The notes beneath the pieces were generated by a model. It saw only the letters and a program-made list of their open reading frames with translations, was not told where the DNA came from and did not search any database. 64,000 bases of DNA from positions 248,860 to 312,859 of the forward strand of contig VZRZ01002645.1 of NCBI GenBank assembly GCA_013398175.1, read 5' to 3'. Each line of letters starts with the position of its first letter. Position 1 is the first letter of the stretch. This stretch comes from Climacteris rufus. Lineage: Eukaryota > Chordata > Aves > Passeriformes > Climacteridae. Below are positions 12,201-24,100 of the stretch, piece by piece. A program made the translations under genes and the position numbers.

Positions 12201-14943
12201 GTCCCTCTGGAGAGGGGGAGTTTCTCTGTAGCTTCACATTGGTTGCTAGGTCATGTGCAACTCCATCCTCTTACCTGCTTGTGGTCAGTGATTCACAGCC
12301 TCTGGGATGTGCTGCTGATTGTCCTCACCCAGTTATTTTTAAGGTGGCCCGTGCACCTGGGTGCTCCGTGGTGGAGGTGCTTTCTGAGCTCACCTCTTTG
12401 GAAACCCGAGGCAGAGAGAAGTGCAGCAGGGTTCTGTTTATAGAACTGGGTCAGCCAGCGTGCCTTAAGTCTGACCTCCACCAGGACACTGCTTGCAGGT
12501 GCAGTTCCAGATTTTCTATTCTGTGCAGATTCAAATATAGATGATGGGAAGAGTGATGACTCGCTCTGGCAGTAAAGCTGCAGTCCTGAATATGTCAAGA
12601 GGAAAAAGCTACTTTGGTTCTTTTGGGAGTTTAGAGATCACGTAGTGGAATAAAATTCCTGAGTCTAAGGGATCATTTTAACTAAAAGGAAGGCAAATCA
12701 AACAAAAAGAGAAAGATTATAAATATTCCTTATGGGAATTGTGATAGCAGAAATAGCTTCACAGAGAGAAATTTAACATCTTAAATTTAAAAAAAAATAC
12801 AGATAATCATTGTTCTTTGAGACTTGGAAATTGCTGACGCTAATAACAGCAGTACAGTGAAACCTAGAGTGTTTATCTGAATCTTTTTACAAATATCTTT
12901 GTAAGCGTATAAAAAGCAGCCGTGGGAGATTCATCCTTGCCATTTCTGCTGTCGCCGAGCTGCCTGGGGCAGGGGTGTGGCCAATGCGGTGTTCGACACT
13001 GTTCAGTCCCTCCGCACACTGTTCTTCATCTCCTGCCTTTGTTGGAGAGTTTCTTGTCGTGCTTGCAAGGCCTGGGATGTTTTGAGGGTTCTTGGAGAAG
13101 GCAGTTGTCCCCTTCATGAAGATGAGCAGTAAAAGCAGCTCGTGGTATTTGAAGATAGTGCGTTCCGGGATGTAATGAGACCTGGTCTCGCTCTGAGCAG
13201 GGAATTAATGACTTGTAATTTGCAGCTCATACAAAAGTGAAACAAGCACATGGCAGATGTAGGGTGCTGAGCCTTGCCATTTAATTAAAGAGTGAAATTA
13301 GGGCTAAAAGCCCTGAATAGACTGATTATTGTTAGGAAACAGTGAACTGATAGGTCCCTATTAGAGATACAAAAAGCTCAAATTAGTATAGCTTTCCACC
13401 ATAACTTCGTGGAATTTGCAGTGCATGTAGGTGACATGGCCTGTAGATTTGAGCCAGTCTTGTAGCAGCTTTTGCTATTGGGAAGATGATTGACCCTTTT
13501 TTTACATGCAAACACATTATTCCTTTAATTCTCAGCTCTGCTGCCTGCCAGCTGTATAGTCAGAGAAAAAGTTTAGGGGGAATTTGGCTTGACAAAGCAG
13601 TTTAGACTTTGGGGTTTTAAAAAATTATTTATTTAAAATTGTATTTTGAAGCAATAATGATCAGGCACTGAACAATAATGATCAGATACATTAAAAATTT
13701 ATCTTCCAAGCTTTTAGTACTTGAAACACATTAAATAATAAAAATATCAATAGAGAGTGGGAGTCCTAGGGGATTCATAACAAGGAAAAAATTGGAATGG
13801 TTTTATGTATTTGGTTTTAGGACCCATGCTAATCTTTAGTCAAGGAAAAAAAACATCCTATGGGTATTTTAGAATAAAATTCTTCCTTGATAAGCTTTCC
13901 TATGCAAACAGGGATTCATATGTTTGTATGTTTTGGCTCAAGAATATTTTGATGTGCTCTGCAGGAAAACGACACTTCTTTAAGAGCAGCTGAGTAGGAA
14001 AAGCTTTTATGTTTTGAGAGATCCTTAAATATGAGCTGGAAAGCTTAAGTAGCTTGCTGTGATGTGTGTATGTCTCTAGGAGAATTTAGGCACAGATTGT
14101 GATGTCAGCATGACTAGTGTAGTTGGTTTGAAAGTTTTATGAATAACAAAATACTTAAACTGATTAAACATAACAAACACTTAAGTCGTTTGTGTATGAT
14201 GAGATTATCCCAGTGGTTACATGACTGAAGACTTGGCTCTGCTTTCTTTGTGCTTCCTTTGCTATTCTCAGGCCATTTCTTTGTTTTGAGCTTATGTTAT
14301 AAAATGTTGTGGAAACCTCTTTAGTAGATGGCATTGCAGGGTTTTTTATGTCGATCTGTCAAAGTTAAGTAATTTTTGTGTGTTTTAAGAAAGTTGCTTG
14401 ATTTTTTTGAAAAGTATTGGAAAGTGTTAGGTGACTTTTGTACTTTAACACAGCCTTATTGTCAAAAATAAAGAAGATAATAATCAAGATCTGCACAGGC
14501 GCATGTTTAATATAATAGGTAAATTTTTTAAGCTAACTGGCAGCGTAACTAATGTAACTCTGGCTGCATTGCATAGGTTTCTTTCCTCATCCTAAATTCT
14601 GTTTTACATAAAATCCTTTGTGCATCTTAATTCTTTGTTTTGTTTTCAGTTGTACACTGAGTTAAAAAATAGTGTTTGAATCTAAAATTCCTGCCCTACA
14701 ACAGGTAAAATTTGCAGTGCAGTGGAGTGGAGGACAAAACTTACAGGAGCTTAAGAAGCCTTTGCCTACACCCTTTTTTTCCTTAGGGAAAAAGTATAGG
14801 AAGAAAGAGTTAACATGTTTTGAAAAGTGACAATAGAAAGGCAGGGTAGGTTTTGTCACTTTTCCTCTGTATACATCCTGCATACAGACTTCGTTTGTTT
14901 GCTTCCTGTATGGAGTTTGCTGCCTCAGGATATTCAAATCTAA

Positions 14944-15030
14944 TTCACAGAATCACAAAATATGCTGAATTGGAAGGGACCCACAGGGTCATTGAGTCCA
15001 AGTCCTTGCCCTTTACAAGACCATCCCTAT
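14944..15030 (-). mobile_element. CR1 retrotransposon 3' fragment
   Basis: The plus strand reads CACAGAATCACAAAAT, then a TTGGAAGGGACCC core and a GAGTCCAAGTCC segment. This is the reverse complement of a CR1 3' end, where the usual form is 'tcacagaatggtttgggttggaagggacc'. It is a short 5'-truncated copy, as is usual for CR1, lying in KLC1 intron 1 about 2.8 kb before the first coding exon. Confidence 0.7.
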
Positions 15031-17854
15031 TTATATGATTATGTATTAAGAGATGGGCTTGTTTGATGAACGGGTAATGATCTTTTGTATACTGCATTTA
15101 AAAAAAATGATGGAAATATCACCACACCTCCACACTACCCTTCAAGACTATCAGACATTTATTTATTAATTTAACTCCTACAAAGGGTCAGATCTGATAT
15201 CATGACAAATAATATGTTTGTTATCCTTCTGTTTTCTACATTATTCTCCCAAGTACAATGTCTAAAACTCTGAACACCAACAGACACCCTACAAAACTTA
15301 TCCCAAAAGATTTATTCCTTTTGTGTCAGTGGGAGAGATGGGGATTCTGACAGTGTTCCCTGGAGGAGACTTGAGAATCGCTCTCCCAGGCTGCAAGGAC
15401 CTTCAGGTCAGTCTGTGTCGTGATGCCGCTTTTGGCTTGGCTCCAGCTCCAGTGCATTCCTTGTACTGGGTAGTGCAGAGGCAGGGGAAGCTTTTGGCTA
15501 CATTTGGTTTGGACTGAGGCAGCTAAAAACTCTGGCACACTGGATTGAGACAGGAGGTGTGTGTTTGTAGAGCAGCTCTGCTGCTGGGATGCTTTGAAGT
15601 ATGTTTTTGCCCCATTGGGTTTAGACCTGCTTTTCCACTCTTCAAAAGCTGCAGTGCTGGCTTAGCCATCCTTAGTTGCACCTTCAGTGTATTCAGCCAG
15701 AGCTATGGGCCTGTTAATTTATGGGTGTTAATTTATCTGTGTTCATCACCTAGAATTCATTTTACTTCTACTGTGGTGTTTCAGATGTGTAATTTTTTTT
15801 TTAAAACACCATCTATGTGTGCATCACATCCGTGTATGCAAACACCTGCTTTTCGTCTTAGCTGTACAATGACATCCCTGTTCACATAAGACTCACAAAT
15901 GGTCACTTCTTTAGATGTCTGCTGGTTTTATGTCCTTACAATCAAAGATTCAGTTCTTTGCATTCAGGATGGAAGTTGTTAATTGAGGGTGTGAAAGTAT
16001 GCCAAGGGTAATTAGGGTTGAGTTGTATGCTGAAGCTAGCATAATCCATAACAATTTCTTATATGACTCTGTGTGTTAGAAAAATTTATTTACCAATTTG
16101 GCCCACATTAAATTACAGTTACTTTTTCTATGCAACTTCAGAGAGTGTGTACTTTAAAATTGTCTTTTAAGCATTCTGGGTAATAAGTCTTAGGTTATAA
16201 ATGGGAAATGTGCAAATACCATTCTCCTCTTTAGGTTTTAATGAGTTCATTTCTTAGGCCATGCTAGATTAGCTGTTTTGTACAGATTTATATGCTCCAT
16301 ATTAATTTATTTGTGAATATGAAGTTATATTAAACCTGGGTAGAACTAAGTTCACTCTTCCCCAGATCATCTGTGTTTTTAAACAACAGATTATTACAGA
16401 ATAAACCAGTGTCATGTACAGCTTTGTTTTCTTTTTTTGTAAAAGTGGATATGCCTTTTGGGTCTTGCATTACAGGAGATCATAACAGAGAGGGTAATTG
16501 GAGTCCATATAAACAGAAAGAGCAACCTTTCATTTTTCATGTAATCCTAAAGCATAAGAGCACATTCTTTGGCTGCTGTCATGATGCACATATATGCATG
16601 TTCTTACAGCAGTTTTAATTCAAGATTTAAGTGATTCTAATTTGTTTTCTTCTAAAATTAGACCTGTTTCTGTAGTATGAAGTTTTAATACAGTTTTAAT
16701 TAATTTTGAATGTTAATTTATCAATGCTAACTCAGGTGTCTTCATATAGATGTGATAATTTACTGCTTTTGAAAAATCTTTCCTATTTTATTCTAATTTA
16801 TACTTCCTGGTTCACTCAAAGATTTAAATACTTGAGGTATAGAGGAGTAATTTCTGAAGTCTTTATTTTCATTATAGAACATTCTTCTGGTGACATTTCA
16901 AAACGGTCAAACAATCTGTGTGTCTTCTCTTTGCATTTTTACATTGTTATACTTGTTTGTCACTTCAGTAACAGCTTGTGTGATAATTAGAGTACATGGG
17001 TTTCTAAACATTTTTGGATATTCATTTGCATTTGGTAGAGGTGTTGACAAACATCCAGAAATTTGCTATCCTTATTGTAATGCATGAGGTACTGAAAAAA
17101 TAGCACAGTGAAGTGTTTCTTGCAAGGGTTGTGTTATACAAAATGCTTTCTCCAGCATGAGACAGCTGTTGAATCTTCATCAAAACAGCTGTCTAGACCT
17201 GTGGGCAATTGAATGTCCATGTGTGAACTGCAGACTTACAGTAATGAATGTGAAGTTGGCCAAGGGTAGTTGTGATGTTCAAAATGCAGAGTGGTAACAG
17301 CTTTTGTAGCCCTTGGGAAGGGATGAGGATGGTGTTTCTTTTTTACTGGAAAAAGGTGATTTTTCTCATGATTGACTGATCAACCCTTTTAGAAGGCTGG
17401 ATGGTATTTCTTCAAATTCTTCAAGGTCTATTTTGTGGGTTTTTGCAAAGAGTTGTGGATCAGTGGCATCTGCAAATATCTATATTTATTATAGTATATA
17501 TTTTATACATGAGCTACCTTGCTTTTGCACAAACCAGAATCCTGGAGATGCAGCCCTGTTCTTCAGCACTTGCTAGAAATTCTAATGCCACACTGTAGTC
17601 TGTATTTCATTATGTGTTGTTTTTTGGTTTATAAGTGTTAATATTAAATCTGAAAATAGAAACTGGAAAACTTGAAACACTGTTCAAACTCAGGACATTA
17701 AACATTGTAAAAGTTGCCCACAAATTGCTTTCTGAATATACATTTCAAACTTCTGTGTTTTAATGACTTCTTAAAAGAAAACTTTATTCAGTTACAGAGA
17801 ATCAATTACTTTATTTTTCCTTTTGTATTAACTAGCATATTCTCCCATTTCAGA

Positions 17855-18115
17855 ATGTATGAAAACATGTCCACAATGGTGTATTTAAAGGAAGAGAAGT
17901 TGGAGAAGCTCACTCAAGATGAAATCATTGCCAAAACTAAGCAAGTGATTAATGGACTAGAGGCACTGAAGAATGAACACAATTCAATTTTACAGAGCTT
18001 ACTTGAAACACTGAAATGTTTGAAGAAAGATGATGAAACTAATCTGGTTGAAGAAAAATCAAACATGATTCGAAAGTCACTGGAAATGCTGGAGCTTGGC
18101 CTTAGTGAAGCACAG
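17855..18115 (+). CDS. KLC1: KLC1 coding exon 2 (residues 1-87), start codon
   Basis: The exon starts at 17854 after acceptor CCCATTTCAG, and the ATG follows one base later. The product begins MYENMSTMVYLKEEKLEKL, the conserved KLC1 N-terminus, and ends LGLSEAQ before donor GTAAAA (18116). It carries the start of the heptad-repeat region that binds the kinesin heavy chain. Joined to exon 1, the context of the first ATG is weak (C at -3, T at +4). In-frame ATG codons 5 and 8 sit in better contexts. Confidence 0.95.
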
Positions 18116-21100
18116 GTAAAATTGTGGGAAAAATAAAACATTTCAAACTTCGAGGACTTATATTTCTCTGTATATATTAGTAATATTCTGGGACATGTAC
18201 ATTTTTCTTGTATATTAAGTACTGGAGAGGCTGTAATTAATAGAGATAGTTACTGTCCGTCTTGCTGTGTTACAGAACTAATTACGCATTCAGTGTTACA
18301 GCACTGAAACTCATCAGTGAGAGAGTTACATTTTCTGTTCAGGCTTTTCCACAGCATTAGGCAGGTCATGTTTGAGCAGCTCAAAAACTGAGCAGTGGCA
18401 TTTTAACTCTAAATGATTGCATCGGAAGATCTCACACAAACACACATATAAATGAATTTGCTCCAGCCCTTGAGCTCTGGTGTAACCTTAAATTCATGTT
18501 TATGTTCCCCTGACTCTGAGATTCTTTACAGTAGCTCATGATGCTCCTAGACTTTAAGAGTCTCTGATGTTTATTGAACATTTTACTAAACCAAAATTGA
18601 GACTAAAAGCATTTTAAAGATTAAGAATTGAGAACAGAATCTGAACAATTTGCACTGGTGCATTAAAGAAAGGACTCTGAGCTAATGGCTGTGAACTGGT
18701 ACCAGCTGCAGCAGATGAGTGAAAAGGTCCATGTTTAGTTAGGTTGCAAGGACTGTATTTACAGTACAACTTCAGGGTATTTTGGACTGAGTCAAAAACC
18801 TGAAACAGTGTGATGTGATAGTCATCACTATAAACTGGGACAGAGTTTGCAAATGAGTTGAAAATGCCAGTGAGTTAGTTCTACATTAATGGGCTTTATA
18901 TTGGTCTATAACTGTGCTCAGACTTCTCTTCTGGATTGAGCTGTTATTGTTTGGTGATCTGGAAGTCGTGTATGTTGGATCATGGTGAATTGAGAGTGAG
19001 AGAATGAAATGTGGGTTACCAGACATGACTGTCAGACCTTAATATGTATGTTGTACAAACGTTGATGCCTTTTATAGGAAGAAAATTCTAGAAGATAAAT
19101 GGAATAAAATTGCAATAGTTGAGTCACCTGTAATGGTTGTTTGTAGGAGATGTCCAAGTGAATGAGTAACTTCTCTCTCCTAACTTCAGTGTGGTGTTGG
19201 GACTCTGAAAAGCTGCTTCTGATTCTGGCCTCTGTCAGATTCAGCAGCCTCAGTTGCAGATGTTCCTGCCTTGTTTGCCTCACATACTTTCTGAATAATG
19301 GTGGTGAGGAGCCAACAAGTCTGCATTTGCTGCCTTTGTTAGGATACCAATTACATTTAAAACTGCTACTCTCAGACCTGATAAGGTTACTTTTCCTGCA
19401 TGCTTTGAGTTGTAACAATGTAGTAATTTTACAAAAAAATATTTTATTTAATATATGGGAATAAGTTACAGATGTTTTTTGTGGCATGCATGTAGGTCAG
19501 CTGATGTGCTATTTCCATGAAAATGAAACTAACTTTGCTGAAGAAGTAATCAGACTTTTCTTTCAGTTAATTCAAGGGAGTAAGACTACAAAAGATTTTA
19601 GTTTGCATTGTAGCTCGTTCAGTGTTTGAACATGTTGACCCTGTTATCACAACTTTCCTGTATGTGCTTTCTGATGTTACAAATGCCACTGTCTGAATAG
19701 GCCAAGTAATTTAAAATACTAAAACAAATTTTAATATGTAAATAGATGCTGAAGTCTGGAGCTTTGGACTGGTATTAAGAAACTATAGCTGGAGTTTTTC
19801 TTAGCTTTATAGGAAAAAGTAGTTTCTAAAGGCTTAATGAATTTTTTGACACCCGAAATTTCAGCTAAGGACACCATCTGTTTCACATGAAATACTTAGT
19901 TTAAAACCACTTAAAGATAACTTTGTTTTTAAAAAAGCATGAAATTGGCATGATGAAATAGTAGTAACTTGGGGATGTCTAACTGATCTAAAAGATTTGT
20001 GTTTTCACCAGTGGTCCATTCTTGCAAGGTGTGCTTGCTGGGACTGCTGCCAGTGTTCTACATTTGTCAGTGGGAGATTGCATGAACAGTGAAGGGAGAA
20101 TATTTTCTGCTGCTAGTGTTTGGCTTTCACTTTATAAGCTCCTTTTTCATTTAACTTTGCTCAGCAAAAAAAACAACTGGTCCAAGCAGACTGCTTTTAT
20201 GGGTGTTCTATTTTTTGTCCTTAATGTGACTGTTTTTGAATGTCTGCAGACTCAAGCTTATGGTTAGTAATATAAAGTGCTTCTATAAATTGTGTGTTCA
20301 GTTGCACATTTAGATCTCAGCCATATAAGTGTCCCTTTGAAGTATTATCATCATGCTGAGGTGTTCATCCTTAGGAACTGGAAGCGTGTATACAAATCCT
20401 TTTTTTGTCTGGAAGCTGCTAAATTAGAATTCTGTGTTAGTTCTTAGGTTATTTTTGTGATCCTCCAAGTTAAAAGTATTACTGCTCCATTTCATGTTAG
20501 TGGAACAAAGATTTCCAGTTCAGTAATCTAGTTCAAAATTTTCATACATTTTAAGATTATATTTAATCTTCAGGGAATTCTAAGACAATTTAACCTTCTG
20601 ATAGCATCATGGGAAACAAGCATTAGTTAAGAGTCCTCTAGGTTGGGACCCTCAGCTTGGGAAGGGCATGGAGCTGTTGGAGCAAGTCCAGAGGAGGATC
20701 ACAAAAATGAGCAGGGGACTGGAGCACCTCTGCTCTGAAGACAGGCTGACAGAGGTGGAGAAGGCTCCAGGGAGGCTTTGGAGCCCCTGCCAGGGCCCAA
20801 AGGGGCTGTAAGAGAGCTGGACAGGGACTTTTCAAAGATCATGTAGTGATAGGACAAGGAGGAATGGCTTCAGACTGAAAGAGAGTAGGGTTAGATTGGC
20901 TATTGGGAAGATACTCTTCCCTGTGAGGGTGGTGAGGTATTGAAACAGGTGCCTCATCCCTGGAAGTGTTCAATGCCAGGTTGGATGGGGCTTTGAGCAA
21001 TCTGGTCTAGTGGAAGGTGTCCTTGCCCATGGCAGAGGTGTTGGAATGAAATGATCCAACCCAAATAATTCTGTGATTCTAAACGGTAAAACAGTTTAGA

Positions 21101-24100
21101 GGAAAAGTGAGAACCAGAACAAAAAATAAGAGAAATGTGAACATTTACCAGATTTCACAGCTGACAAAGGCTTAAATAATGCAAAGCTTTTATGTTATGA
21201 CAGGACTGCATTCTAGGGGGAACTCTCATGTGACACATTCTGCTTTTTAGGTGATGATGGCCTTGTCAAATCACTTAAACGCGGTGGAATCAGAGAAGCA
21301 GAAATTGCGCGCTCAGGTTCGCCGGCTATGCCAGGAAAATCAGTGGCTGCGGGATGAATTAGCCAATACCCAGCAGAAACTACAGAAAAGTGAGCAGTCT
21401 GTGGCCCAGCTGGAGGAAGAAAAGAAACATCTAGAATTCATGAATCAATTAAAAAAATACGACGATGATATTTCACCATCAGTAAGTAGCTGTATAGTAG
21501 AAGCACCTTACATGTGCATGTGTTGTGGGCTGCCTATTCAGCAAGAAATAACAGGTATTTTATTTGTCCCTAACGTAAATTTGTTGTTAAAATACTGCCT
21601 TGTAACAGTCACATGGCTTGCAGAATGATCTTGAGAGTTCATTCTTACTTTAAGAGAGTATATATTTTATTGTCTCATATAATGAAGTCTGTGAAAAAAA
21701 AAATCTGTAAGTACTCATTTAGTATCATGTAAGCTTAAAAATGCAAAGAACAGGACCAAAGCAACATTTCACTCCTGTAAATTCAGCAGTTAAAATAAGT
21801 AGGGAATCTAAGCTATGAGAGATTCTAAGGACCTAGTGGTGACATATTTTGACTGCAGGAAAAATACTTAATTTTTGTCTAGTGAAATCAGTGTATAGGT
21901 TTTGTATCCGTTGAGGTTTCACACTAGGATAAGGTGTTATCAAATCCCCTTTGAGGACCATCTGCCAGACATTGTGATCGTCTGCACATTTTCAAGCCCA
22001 TTGTGTTACATATTCTTGGAATCAGAGAGAAAATGGATACACCTTTAATTTACAGAAGTAACTTATTACTTGAAAAGGCTTTTGAGTTATTTGCCCTTTT
22101 AAAAATGGTTTTATTTTGCTTTCTGAAGTTAGATGGCACTGTAGAGAAAGATCTCATTTTGTGTGTTCAGACCTTCTCAGCTGTGTCTTGGAAAGAACAG
22201 TTCTTCGTACTTTATTATTTCAGCAATTGTAATGGTTGAAAATGTATGTGATTTAATCATGCTTAACTGACTGCTTGCCCAATCCTTTTTAACACATTGT
22301 GAGTAGTGAGAGTTGTTTGGTCAGTTGCACACAGAATTTTTTAGTGCTGTCCATGACTTGGTATTTGTAGCTGACTACTGCCAGTGAAGCCTGTTCAGAA
22401 AAGGGGCAGGAGGAGGGAATATTGGGATTTTGATGTGCTGTCAAGACTGTCATCTGCAAATGGCCTAAAGAGCTCCATTATTTGAAGTTTAATTAACAAA
22501 TAGAGTCCAAGTAAACCAAGCATCTTTATAGTTTCACCAACCAAATGGACAGTCTCTGTTTTTAGCCTTTAAAATAGTCAGTTATACAGAGTCAGTATGA
22601 GGGTGGAATCAACACTTAAAATTATGAACTCCCCATCTGAGATCCAGTCCCATCCATTTCCTGGTTTTGCACTGCTGCTGCTTTGCCACTGTTGAATTTG
22701 AATGCCAACAGCAGCAGTTGGCTTTTACTCATCTGTGGGAAAAGGTGTTGGATGGAGAGCCAGAAAAACAGGAATGTGTTCTGCTCCTGGGTTTTCTCCT
22801 TCCTGAGTTTATAATTTCTGAGAACTCCAACTATTTATATTGTGTAGACTCTACATTTAGGAAATAGGACTGAGGATCTGTTTCACTGTTTTACCTGTGA
22901 AATGATCTTTGGATGTTTAAAATCAGTATACTGATGGATTGTGCAGAAATTAATACAGTTCTAGATGAAGACTATTGGAAATGACCTTTCTTTCAAGTGT
23001 TGCTGGCTTGGGTTTTTTTTCTTTTTTTTTGCTTTTGTTACAATTTTTGAACCTTCCAGATTGCAATTGCAAAGTCTCATTATTTGTGCAGAAGTTGAGT
23101 ACTCAGAAATTGAGGTTGTCTTATTTCTGTCCCTTGCACATTTATAACTGCATTTATGAGTAAAAAGTGTCCCATGGACAATTCTGTATTGAGTAGTGCT
23201 TACTCTTCACTGAGTACTTTCATCAGATCTCATGCTTCTGTGAGAATAGCAAGTGTGTTCTTGTGTGCTTAAATTGAGACTGAAATCTAGGAGACCTGAT
23301 TTCTATTCCTGGCCCTTCTGAAGGTGTCCTGTATTGTTTTGGAACAGAGTGTGTAAATACATTTGAATATAAGACCTTTATAAAACTTCAGTGAGAAATG
23401 TTATTCTTGTCAATTCTGAAATTCTGAATGTGGGGTTTTCCTTTAACATTGCTGTTATGGACTGTCCTCTTATGCCTTAGATTTAATTTGTTGGGTTTGG
23501 GGTTGTTCTCTAGGAGGATAAAGATACGGATTCCACCAAAGAGCCTTTGGATGATCTGTTTCCCAATGATGAAGATGACCAAGGACAAGGAAGTAAGTGA
23601 ACTTCAGATGACTATGTTGGTGTGTTTCTGCAATGCAGAATATAAAAATGCTCTTTACAAAAATGGATCCGTGCTTGGTGTCCTCTGGGATGCAGCTGGA
23701 GTGGTGAATGCCTCTGCTAGAATAAGGAATCCAGTAATTGATACACATTCTATACATTGATGTATGTACAGAACTGGGCCTAGGTTTTTGAAGAGGGTTT
23801 ACTAGCTGTTGTAAAGTTCTTCAGATTGACTTAAATTCAGAATTTGTCCTGTTATCCTTCCTTTGGTCCTCAGAATGGTTAGTTGCAAGTGACTAAGGCC
23901 AATTCTGACCAGATGGTGAATTCTGTTAATGATCTTTTTAATGATCTGATTTAAGATTTTTGTGGCAGGTTTCAGTATGAAGTCTTTTTCATATAGTCTT
24001 TTGTCCTTTGTTAGGGTTGTCTGCGTTAGTTTTAATACTCATTGAGGAAGTCTTGTTTGTCTTCAGGTCAGAAGGACTGAGGAATATGCAGTGGAGCTTG

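Larger units (their letters stand above)
179..17853 (+). other. KLC1: KLC1 intron 1 (17.7 kb)
   Basis: The intron runs from donor GTGAGC at 179 to the acceptor TCTCCCATTTCAG ending at 17853. Contents I can support are the tail of the CpG island (to ~660), a short tandem repeat at 5260-5304, an LTR at ~8087-9200 on the minus strand, and a CR1 fragment at 14944-15030. The rest is AT-rich sequence in which I see no exon. Open frames of up to 154 codons occur on both strands (for example 5295-5759, minus). They resemble no family I recognise and look like chance frames. Such a long first intron is a usual place for enhancers, but none can be named from sequence alone. Confidence 0.75.
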
